This document shows, piece after piece, positions 1 to 6,598 of a stretch of DNA of 12,632 nt. A model generated the notes under the pieces. The model made no database searches. It saw nothing but the letters and a program-made list of their open reading frames with translations, and was not told the origin of the DNA. Numbering within the stretch: position 1 is the first letter of the stretch; each line of letters opens with the position of its first letter. The position numbers and the translations under genes are program-made. Source of the DNA: an uncultured Prevotellaceae bacterium. GTDB taxonomy: Bacteria; Bacteroidota; Bacteroidia; Bacteroidales; Muribaculaceae. The DNA is taken from the NCBI GenBank assembly GCA_937904375.1, contig CALDIG010000313.1, forward strand, positions 1 through 12,632. The letters are read 5' to 3'.

Positions 1-594
1 CCAGTAGCCACCCCAGTAGCCACCCCATGGACGTCCCCAGTAAGACCAAGGATGATAACGATAGCCGCCATACCAACCCCAGTCATACCAGCTGCTGTAG
101 TACCAAGGGCTGTGCCATCCCCACGACCAGCTGTACCAAGGGTCATAATAACGGTATCCCCAGCCCCAGTATGGTCCCCAACTCCAGTCAGAACCAACGA
201 CGAGGTTGACTGTCGGGGTGTTATCGAAATAATACTCGATAAGGTCAGGGTCGTTGCTTCTAATCACGATGTCGGGGTTATGGAAACGCTCGATGCGACG
301 GGTGTTGGCAAACTCCTCGTCGTCAAGATAAACAGTGTCGTTCTCGTCGTAATACTCAATACGGCGATTATACTCATCAACATCACGTCCGTTAATCACA
401 CCATTGAGAGGGGTCACTTGGGTAGAAAGTTCCCCATAATAGCCCGAAGAAGGCGGCGCCTGCTTGGTGACAACCTTGACAGTCTTTGTCTCTTTGCTGC
501 CATCATAGTAGATGTCGTCCTCATAATCCTGTGCCATAGCGCAGCCGAAGCCCACCAGCAAGGCACCCATTAGAGTCAATAATTTGTAATTCAT
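1..594 (-). CDS. Secreted protein with Trp/Tyr/Gly-rich C-terminal part (partial)
   Basis: This reading frame starts at the ATG at 594 and stays open for 198 codons to the window edge, so the C-terminus is missing. The N-terminus is a signal peptide: MNYKLLTLMGALL, then GFGCAMA followed by QD, which suits signal peptidase I cleavage after AMA. A lipoprotein reading using the Cys is possible, but the lipobox is poor. Residues 25-140 are acidic and tyrosine-rich (DYEDDIYYDG; DEYNRRIEYYDENDTVYLDDEE). From about residue 150 the chain becomes a low-complexity run of W, G, Y and S (DWSWGPYWGWGYRYY), ending in a 12-bp tandem repeat encoding GGYW at the window edge. A promoter of Bacteroidetes type lies 99 nt upstream. 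I do not recognise a functional family. A cell-surface or periplasmic location is inferred from the signal peptide. Confidence 0.8.
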   Translation of the reverse strand, partial: MNYKLLTLMGALLVGFGCAMAQDYEDDIYYDGSKETKTVKVVTKQAPPSSGYYGELSTQVTPLNGVINGRDVDEYNRRIEYYDENDTVYLDDEEFANTRRIERFHNPDIVIRSNDPDLIEYYFDNTPTVNLVVGSDWSWGPYWGWGYRYYDPWYSWSWGWHSPWYYSSWYDWGWYGGYRYHPWSYWGRPWGGYWGGYW

Positions 595-692
595 AATGTT
601 CTATGCTTTAAATTATTAATATTCAATTATTTCATATTTGTTTCTTAGACTATAAAAAACAGTAAAAGTTTAAATTCTACTTAGTTAAACTG

Positions 693-723
693 CAAAATTA
701 GTGCAAGCCGAGTGAAAAACAAA
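693..723 (-). promoter_or_regulatory. Bacteroidetes-type promoter for the gene at 1-594
   Basis: On the minus strand TTTG (723-720) is followed by exactly 19 nt and then TAATTTTG (700-693). This is a full match to the Bacteroidetes sigma-70 pattern TTTG-N19-21-TAnnTTTG. Transcription would start near 686, giving a leader of about 90 nt. The spacer reads CTCGGCTTGCAC, a G/C-richer block in otherwise A/T-rich DNA. Confidence 0.75.
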
Positions 724-953
724 ATGAAAAACGAAGTTTTTTAATTTTTTTCCCGAGGCGCAGTCTAATTTATCTAAAACTACTAAAAATTATTCAAAAT
801 AGAAACAAATTTCATGCCAAAATATAGAAAAAGCACTGAAAATTGCCATTTTTCCAACCAGTTTTCACATGCTAAACACAGACACAGCCGAAATACTGCA
901 TCACCCCTCACGATATTAACACTCTTTAACAGCCTTTCGACTCCATTTTTTTT

Positions 954-961
954 TAATTTTG
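954..961 (+). promoter_or_regulatory. -7 element (TAATTTTG) upstream of the CvfB-like gene
   Basis: TAATTTTG matches the TAnnTTTG element of Bacteroidetes promoters and lies 23 nt before the ATG at 985. No good TTTG is found at the expected 19-21 nt upstream, so the -33 half is weak. If used, the leader would be only about 17 nt, which supports the start at 985 over the one at 814. Confidence 0.45.
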
Positions 962-984
962 CATCAAACTTTCAGCTGAACACT

Positions 985-1815
985 ATGAAAATTGGAGAAT
1001 ACAACAAGTTAATGATAAATCGCTTTGTCGATTTTGGGGCTTATCTTATTGACGACGAAGACAATGAGGTGCTGCTGCCTAAGCGGTATCTCACCGGCGA
1101 AGAGGAACTTGACGATGACATTGAGGTCTTCGTCTATAACGACTCCGAGAACCGACCGGTGGCGACTACCGAGCAACCGTTTGCCACCGTGGGGCAATTC
1201 TGCCTCTTGCGAGTGAAAGCAGTGAACGCCATCGGCGCTTTCCTCGACTGGGGGGTGTCGGCAAAAGACCTGCTGGTGCCGTTCCGTGAGCAGCGCGTGA
1301 GGATGCAGGCGGGACGAAGCTACATCGTCTATGTCCATCTCGACCCAAGCAGTCAGCGCATAGTGGCGAGTGCCAAGCTCGACAAGTTCTTGAGCAATAC
1401 CCTACCCGACTATTACCACCGCCAGAAAGTGGACGTGCTAATCGTCCAGCAGCAGGAAATCGGCTACAGAGTGATTGTCAATGGCAAGCACTGGGGCATG
1501 ATATACAATAACGAGCTGTATCAACCAGTGAACATAGGCGAGCACCACACAGGCTTTATCAAACAGGTGCGCGACGACGGCAAAATCGACGTCACACTCG
1601 CAAAAATCGAGAAGATGCGCATCGACGACGTTGCCGACGACATCCTGCGCTACCTGCAAGAAAACGGAGGCACGATGACCCTCAACGACAAGTCCTCGCC
1701 CAAAGAAATCCTCCGCACCTTCAACTGCAGCAAAAAAGATTTCAAAAAAGCCCTAGGACTCCTATACAAGCAGCATAAAGTGGCACTGGGAGACACTGTC
1801 ACTCTTATAAATTAA
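985..1815 (+). CDS. CvfB-like S1 RNA-binding protein
   Basis: A 276-residue protein of the CvfB/YitL type, which carries several S1-like OB-fold domains and a C-terminal winged helix and binds RNA. In order: residues 1-63, an S1-like domain (KIGEYNKLMINRFVDFGAYL, ending DEDNEVLLPKRYL); 66-132, a second S1 domain with the classic core GQFCLLRVKAVNAIGAFLDWG and KDLLVPF; 150-205, a third (YRVIVNGKHWGMIY, HHTGFIKQVRDDGKIDVTL); and 213-275, a helical winged-helix-like segment (DDVADDILRYLQENGG, SPKEILRTFNCSKKDFKKALGLLY). Family members are usually about 280-300 residues, so this is full length. The start at 985 is chosen because MKIGEYNKL matches the family N-terminus and a -7 element lies just upstream. 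It is convergent with the scaffoldin-like gene. Its precise RNA target cannot be read from sequence. Confidence 0.88.
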   Translation: MKIGEYNKLMINRFVDFGAYLIDDEDNEVLLPKRYLTGEEELDDDIEVFVYNDSENRPVATTEQPFATVGQFCLLRVKAVNAIGAFLDWGVSAKDLLVPFREQRVRMQAGRSYIVYVHLDPSSQRIVASAKLDKFLSNTLPDYYHRQKVDVLIVQQQEIGYRVIVNGKHWGMIYNNELYQPVNIGEHHTGFIKQVRDDGKIDVTLAKIEKMRIDDVADDILRYLQENGGTMTLNDKSSPKEILRTFNCSKKDFKKALGLLYKQHKVALGDTVTLIN

Positions 1816-1829
1816 GATAAGGTATTTTT

Positions 1830-1958
1830 AGCTGACAAGCTGACGAGCTAACAAGTAAACAAGACAATGGTAGTTTAGTAGCATGACATTTGTCTCGTTA
1901 GCTCGTTAGCTAGTCAGCTTGTTTGCTCGTTAGCTTATTTGCTCGTCAGCTTGTTTGC
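1830..1958. repeat. Octamer array A1 with central core, imperfect palindrome
   Basis: The left arm has units AGCTGACA, AGCTGACG, AGCTAACA and AGTAAACA (1830-1861). A core runs from CAATGGTAGTT (1865-1875) to ACATTTGTCTC (1886-1896). The right arm is eight octamers in perfect register from 1894 to 1957: CTCGTTAG twice, CTAGTCAG, CTTGTTTG, CTCGTTAG, CTTATTTG, CTCGTCAG, CTTGTTTG. The right-arm unit is the reverse complement of the left-arm unit, so the whole can fold into a long imperfect hairpin. It fills the gap between the convergent CvfB-like and scaffoldin-like genes and could act as a two-way terminator (inference). A copy in opposite orientation lies at 4707-4841. Confidence 0.85.
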
Positions 1959-1964
1959 ATTAAA

Positions 1965-4844
1965 TTAATTCCCCAAAAGGATATTGTAAACCGCTGTCAC
2001 GTCGGCGCTGGTGATGCTGCCGTCGCCGTCAACATCGCTTGTGGCGAGATAAGTCTCGTCGCCGTTGAGCAGGTAGTTGTAGAGTGCGGTAATATCGGCA
2101 GTTGTCACATAGCCGTCGCAGTTCACGTCGCCATAAATATGACCGCTGCCTTTGACCGCTGTTACCACCACGACAAAATCGGGGATGCTGATTTCGGTCT
2201 GGGCATCGGCTGTCGTCATCACCACATTCTTCACAGTGAACTGAGTGGTTCCAGTAAACGACTCATCAGCCTCCATGTCGATGTTCATGATTGGTCCGCT
2301 GTCGCCAGTGAAATCGGTTGGCGGGAAGCTTACTGCCACAACACGGATATCGCCATCGCTCTTGGGATTGGCGATGAGGTAATGGTTGTCGCTCATGCGG
2401 TCGGTGAGTGTCATGCTGTAGTCACCGTTGTCGGCTCTCGGGATAGAGAGTTCCTGTGGCATAGTAATATCAAACTGCACCGCAGCAATGCTGGTGATTT
2501 CGTTGTCCATCACTACTGGCACGCTCAGGATCTTGCCCGGCTCGATGCTGAAATCATCAATATAGAGGGTGTCAACAGGCACGTATGGTCCACTGGCAGT
2601 CACCACCACGGCGAAGTCATCGATATAGATGTCCTCACCATCGGTCTTGAGCAACACGTTCTTAACGTTTATGACAGTCGAGCCAGCAAACTCCCTTGCA
2701 GCATTCACTTTAAGATACATGATGTTGCCGTCATCGCCTGTGAAGGCGGCAGCTGGAGTGCAGAACTCAGAAACGTGCAGCATATCACCTTGCTCGGCGA
2801 TTATCACCTGATGACCGTTGGCACGCTCGCCAAGTCTTGCCTGATTTGCCACAGTGAGTTCCTGTGGCACATCAAGGTCAAACTCGACGGCATTAACCAC
2901 AACTGTCTCGTTGGTCAGCACCACAGGCACTTGGGTTGAGCGTCCTGGAGCGATGGCGAAGTCACTGATAGAGAGATTGTCGCTTGGAACATAAACACCA
3001 TTGGCAGTGACGTTCACATCGAAGTCATCGATAAGTGTCTCCACCTCATCGGCACTGGTTAGCACCACATCGCTCACATGGATTGTGGCGGTTCCCGCGA
3101 AATCGCGGCTGGCGGTGACGCTGATATACATCACCTCGCCCGAGTTACCGGCGAAATCCGTCGGCGGGAAGCTGAAAGCGGCAATCGACATGGTGTTGCC
3201 ATTTGCATTAGTCACCACCTGGTGAGTCTCGCTCTTGCGGTCGCTCAGCGTTGCGCCATGAGCGGTGAGACCTTCGGGCATCTCCAACGAGAGCTGAAAA
3301 GCGGCGACAGGAGTCGCCTCGTTGTCCATAATCACCGGCATTTGCAGGGTTTGACCTGGAGTAATCTCAAAATCGTTGATATAGAAGAGATTTTCGGGTA
3401 CAAACACGCCGTCGGCAGTCACGGTAACGTCAAAGTCGTTGATAGTGGTGTAATCGCTGTTTGGCTCTATCAGCCTCACATTGCTCACATTGATGACTGC
3501 CTGACCCTCGAAGGTGCGGTCGGCGGCAACCTCAATATTGAGCACAGCACCCGAGGTGCCGGTAAAATAGTGACCATAGCGGCCTCTGACCACCACCTTA
3601 TAACTATTGTCACTAAGAGCAGTAATCTTCAGTTCGTGATCTGTTGCTCGGTCGGTAAGCTCAAAGGCATCATCGGCGACTGTCAATCCCTCGGGAATAG
3701 TCATCTCAAACTGTATAGTGCAGAAACGGGTCACCTCATTCTCAAGCAGCACCGGCATAACAGCCTTCTTGCCAGGCTTAATGGAGAAGTCCTCGATTGT
3801 GAGATAGTCGCTGGGCACATAAACGCCATCGGCGGTCACTGTCACATCAAAGTCTTCAACAGGGCTCTCGTGAGCGTCGCTTGTGGAGAGCATCACGTTG
3901 CGGAACTCGATTGTCGCGCTATCGACAAACGATTTGCTCGCCGTGAAGTCGATATACATGATGTCGCCGCTGTCGCCGCTGAAATCGGCGGTAGGAAAAC
4001 CGAATGCCACCACGCTCCAGTGGTCGCCGTTCTTATTGGCTACCAGTTGGTGCGTCTCGCCCTTGCGGTCGCTAAGGGTGAACGAACTGGCGGTTGTGGT
4101 AATACCCTCGGGCAGATACATGTCGAACTGGAAGCCAGCGATAGCACTCGCATAGTTATCGAGAACAACAGGCACTGTCTTGGTGGTGCCCGGGGCAATC
4201 TCAAAGTCGTTCATGTAGAACTCGTTGCCCAGCACGATAAAGCCTTGCGCCGTCACAGTCACCGCCAAGTCGGGATGACTGTGCTCATTGGCATCGGCAG
4301 TAGTGAGCGCGATATTCTTCACGTTGATAACCGCCTGACCGTCGAAGTCCTCAGCTGCCACCACGTCGATGGTGAGCACCGCCCCGCTCTGCCCTGTGAA
4401 ATTGGTGGCGGGGAAGCTGAACGCCATCACCGTGGTGTGATCGCCGTTGACATTTGTCATCAGTTGGTGCGAGCTCGAGGCACGCTCACCCAGCTTGAAC
4501 CCGCCGTCGGCAACGCTAAGCCCCGACGGCATATAGAGGTCAAACTGGAAAGCGGCGAAGTCGGTATCGGGATTCTCAAGTAATACTGGCACAGTAATCG
4601 TGTCACCTGCCTGGATCGAGAAATCGTCGATGCGCAACTCATTAGCCGCCTGAGCATGTAATGCTCCAGCCACCAACAATAGTATTAAAATATGAAATAG
4701 CCTTTGGAGCTGACGAGCTGACGAGCCGACGAGCCGACGAGACAAATGTAATGCTGTGACAACTACCATTGCCTTGTCTGCTTGTTCCTTGTAAGCTTGT
4801 AAGCTACCTTTGCCTTGTTTGCTTGTTTGCTTGTTCGCTAACAT
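1965..4844 (-). CDS. Scaffoldin-like protein: six cohesin-like modules plus dockerin
   Basis: A 959-residue frame. Residues about 2-46 are encoded by repeat array A2. A signal-peptide core follows (RLFHILILLLVAGALHAQA, about 48-66). Six homologous modules of about 130-138 residues come next: 69-201, 208-341, 347-480, 486-617, 623-752 and 759-896. Each follows the pattern IDDF-I-PG, VPV-L-N, A-FQFD--MPEGL, a DR or ER then H, F--P--DF-G-SG-I-YI, V-NV-LTTAD and DFDVTVTA-GVYVP. This order of strands resembles cohesin domains of the type I group. The C-terminus (902-958) is a dockerin with two calcium loops, DVNCDGYVTTAD and DVDGDGSITSAD. No enzyme domain is present. By analogy to cellulosomes it may be an extracellular scaffold; binding partners are inferred. 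The true start is uncertain: the ATG at 4844 or at 4769, both within or beside the repeat. Confidence 0.82.
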   Translation of the reverse strand: MLANKQTSKQGKGSLQAYKEQADKAMVVVTALHLSRRLVGSSARQLQRLFHILILLLVAGALHAQAANELRIDDFSIQAGDTITVPVLLENPDTDFAAFQFDLYMPSGLSVADGGFKLGERASSSHQLMTNVNGDHTTVMAFSFPATNFTGQSGAVLTIDVVAAEDFDGQAVINVKNIALTTADANEHSHPDLAVTVTAQGFIVLGNEFYMNDFEIAPGTTKTVPVVLDNYASAIAGFQFDMYLPEGITTTASSFTLSDRKGETHQLVANKNGDHWSVVAFGFPTADFSGDSGDIMYIDFTASKSFVDSATIEFRNVMLSTSDAHESPVEDFDVTVTADGVYVPSDYLTIEDFSIKPGKKAVMPVLLENEVTRFCTIQFEMTIPEGLTVADDAFELTDRATDHELKITALSDNSYKVVVRGRYGHYFTGTSGAVLNIEVAADRTFEGQAVINVSNVRLIEPNSDYTTINDFDVTVTADGVFVPENLFYINDFEITPGQTLQMPVIMDNEATPVAAFQLSLEMPEGLTAHGATLSDRKSETHQVVTNANGNTMSIAAFSFPPTDFAGNSGEVMYISVTASRDFAGTATIHVSDVVLTSADEVETLIDDFDVNVTANGVYVPSDNLSISDFAIAPGRSTQVPVVLTNETVVVNAVEFDLDVPQELTVANQARLGERANGHQVIIAEQGDMLHVSEFCTPAAAFTGDDGNIMYLKVNAAREFAGSTVINVKNVLLKTDGEDIYIDDFAVVVTASGPYVPVDTLYIDDFSIEPGKILSVPVVMDNEITSIAAVQFDITMPQELSIPRADNGDYSMTLTDRMSDNHYLIANPKSDGDIRVVAVSFPPTDFTGDSGPIMNIDMEADESFTGTTQFTVKNVVMTTADAQTEISIPDFVVVVTAVKGSGHIYGDVNCDGYVTTADITALYNYLLNGDETYLATSDVDGDGSITSADVTAVYNILLGN
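4707..4841. repeat. Octamer array A2, inverted copy of A1, overlapping a gene start
   Basis: Plus-strand left arm: GAGCTGAC twice and GAGCCGAC twice (4707-4738). The core runs GAGACAAATGT (4739-4749) to AACTACCATTG (4761-4771), the reverse complement of the A1 core with only a few differences and one length change. The right arm holds CTTGTCTG, CTTGTTC, CTTGTAAG twice, then CTTGTTTG twice and CTTGTTCG (4773-4837), less regular than in A1. The array overlaps the 5' end of the scaffoldin-like reading frame and encodes about its first 46 residues. Only 11 nt separate the upstream stop codon from the first ATG of this gene. Confidence 0.85.
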
Positions 4845-4855
4845 AGGTGTATCTA

Positions 4856-6574
4856 TTATTTTACAAGCACCTTCTTACCGTTGATTACATAAACGCCAGT
4901 TGGCAGTCCTTGAGTTGCCTCGGCTGCTTTCACGCTTTGACGCACGAGCACACCGCGCATATCATAAACGTCAACGCCCTCGCCGTCGGTGCGGATATCA
5001 CTGATAGCAGTAACGACAGCATTGGTGGTCACATTAGGCAGCACGCTCTCCACCTCGTTGCTCTGGGTAAAGAAGATGTCGCTTACGATAATGCCGTCGT
5101 TAGCGTCGAGTGCTGATGTGGTGTTAACCTTCAGAATGATAATGGCATCGCTTCCAGCAGCTATCTCGTTGTTGTTGAGCGAGAAGCCGAGCAGACGGAT
5201 AGAGCCGTCGGGGTTGATACCGGTCATCAAAGTGTGAGAAGCGGCACGTCCTGTGAGTTCAGCACTCTCAAGTGTGAGACCCTGTGGCAGAGCAACGTCC
5301 ATCTGGAAGCCAGCGTAGGCGGTAGCATTGTCAAGACTGATAGCGATAGTGCCAGTTGCATGGTCATATTCGCCAACGCTAAGCACGTCGTTGGTAGCAG
5401 CCTTTGCCGCTCTCAAGGCAGGTGCCGAAGTGTTGCCAACTGCAATATTGGCGATGGCGATAAGGTCGGTGATATTAATTGAGCCGCTGGCGTTCACATC
5501 GGCTGCCTCCTCAACAAACACCTCGGGAGTGATGCCCACGATATAGTTGGCGACGCACATCACGTCGGTCACGTTCACCTTCTTGTCGCCGTTCACGTCG
5601 CCGGGAATGACAGGCTCCTCAAAGGGCAGAGTGCCGGAGCTGAGAACCACTCGCGCATTGCCGCCCACGAAGCCCATTCCGTCTTTCACGGGGTCAGCGA
5701 GAGTGATGTTGCCCAAGTCGAACACGGTCTCGGAGGTCACCACGGCCTTTGCGTCCTGATTGGTGAGCACGTCACAGTATCCGTCCTCGCTCTGAACCCA
5801 GTTGTAGAGTCCGAAGTCGTAGGTGATGCCGGTCTGGCTGTCTTTATAGCTTGTAAGCACCTGGTTGGGGTTGGTCCACGTGTTCTTCTCGTCGCTGGCA
5901 GTATATTCGGGTACAAAACCATAGTCGAGGAAGTTGTAGATTGTAGCGGTGTTGTTGTAGCAATAGAGATATACCGGCATCGAAGCCACATCGCCGGTGC
6001 TGTAGATGCGGTCCTGGTCATCGAAGTCACACTCGTCGTAGTACATAGTGGCGTTGCTGGCGATGAACTGCGAGAACATTCCGTTGCTGTACATCGCGCC
6101 GGCGTTAACGTAGGCGTCATTGTCGGGGTCGTAATAGATGAGTGCAAGGTTCCATGTGGTGGAGATAGTGAAACCGCTGGAATTTACACGTCCCGAGATA
6201 CTGGTGTTGAGAATGGTGCTAACATTCGACTCGTTAACCACATTGTTGGCTACCACATAGAGGTAGCAGGTGTATTGCTCATACTGATAGGTGTAAATGC
6301 ACTGTGGCAGGAACGTGATGGTATTTGCACTCCAGTTCACGCTGAAAGTGACATCGCTGCCCTGAGCGAAATAGTTTGACACTGTAACGCGACTGGTACC
6401 GCCAGAATAGGCCATAGCCACACGGTTGCAACCTACGGTGGCTCCCGTTGAGATGTCGCGGTCCATTTCGATGTTGATGCTTGCGAGCTTCTCGGCGGTA
6501 AATGCCGAAGCCGCCCACGACATATTTGTCGTGGCAAATGCAAGCAATAAGACTGCAAATAAATGTTTTTTCAT
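4856..6574 (-). CDS. Secreted protein with dockerin, cohesin-like module and sorting-type tail
   Basis: 572 residues. A signal peptide occupies 1-21 (MKKHLFAVLLLAFATTNMSWA). Residues 24-315 are a beta-rich, Tyr/Asn-rich region I cannot assign. Residues 325-381 are dockerin-like with loops DVNGDKKVNVTD and DVNASGSINITD; the second has Ser where Asp is usual at the fifth position. Residues 397-523 form one cohesin-like module (AGFQMDVALPQGLTLESAELTG, ASHTLMTG, ending VLPNVTTNAVVTAI), clearly related to the six modules of the next gene. Residues 525-572 are a C-terminal tail (GVDVYDMRGVLVRQ, GLPTGVYVINGKKVLVK) of the kind used by type IX secretion in Bacteroidetes. It starts 24 nt after the stop of the 641-residue protein gene and ends 11 nt before the scaffoldin-like frame, so co-transcription is likely. 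The dockerin and the neighbour's cohesin-like modules make it a candidate partner, which is inference. Confidence 0.82.
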   Translation of the reverse strand: MKKHLFAVLLLAFATTNMSWAASAFTAEKLASINIEMDRDISTGATVGCNRVAMAYSGGTSRVTVSNYFAQGSDVTFSVNWSANTITFLPQCIYTYQYEQYTCYLYVVANNVVNESNVSTILNTSISGRVNSSGFTISTTWNLALIYYDPDNDAYVNAGAMYSNGMFSQFIASNATMYYDECDFDDQDRIYSTGDVASMPVYLYCYNNTATIYNFLDYGFVPEYTASDEKNTWTNPNQVLTSYKDSQTGITYDFGLYNWVQSEDGYCDVLTNQDAKAVVTSETVFDLGNITLADPVKDGMGFVGGNARVVLSSGTLPFEEPVIPGDVNGDKKVNVTDVMCVANYIVGITPEVFVEEAADVNASGSINITDLIAIANIAVGNTSAPALRAAKAATNDVLSVGEYDHATGTIAISLDNATAYAGFQMDVALPQGLTLESAELTGRAASHTLMTGINPDGSIRLLGFSLNNNEIAAGSDAIIILKVNTTSALDANDGIIVSDIFFTQSNEVESVLPNVTTNAVVTAISDIRTDGEGVDVYDMRGVLVRQSVKAAEATQGLPTGVYVINGKKVLVK

Positions 6575-6598
6575 TATTTTGATGTATTTATGGTTTGG

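Larger units (their letters stand above)
595..984. other. Divergent intergenic region, 390 bp
   Basis: This A/T-rich region separates the minus-strand gene starting at 594 from the plus-strand gene starting at 985. It holds the full promoter at 693-723 and a -7-like element at 954-961. An in-frame ATG at 814 would extend the downstream protein by 57 residues, but that stretch has no conserved character and overlaps the probable promoter. I see no RNA gene or repeat here. Confidence 0.6.

Noticed and set aside
52..573. Plus-strand open frame of 173 residues opposite the first gene
   Set aside because: It is the shadow of the minus-strand secreted protein, which has a proper signal peptide, promoter and start.
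814..984. N-terminal extension of the CvfB-like protein from the ATG at 814
   Set aside because: The 57 extra residues are not family-like and run through the probable -7 element; the ATG at 985 matches the expected N-terminus.
3078..3225. Independent small genes inside the scaffoldin-like region
   Set aside because: They repeat with the module period on the opposite strand, as expected for shadows of a repetitive gene.
1923..4583. Two long plus-strand open frames (1923-2939 and 3078-4583) opposite the scaffoldin-like gene
   Set aside because: They are antisense to a clearly modular protein with signal peptide and dockerin, have no recognisable domains, and arise from codon bias on the opposite strand.
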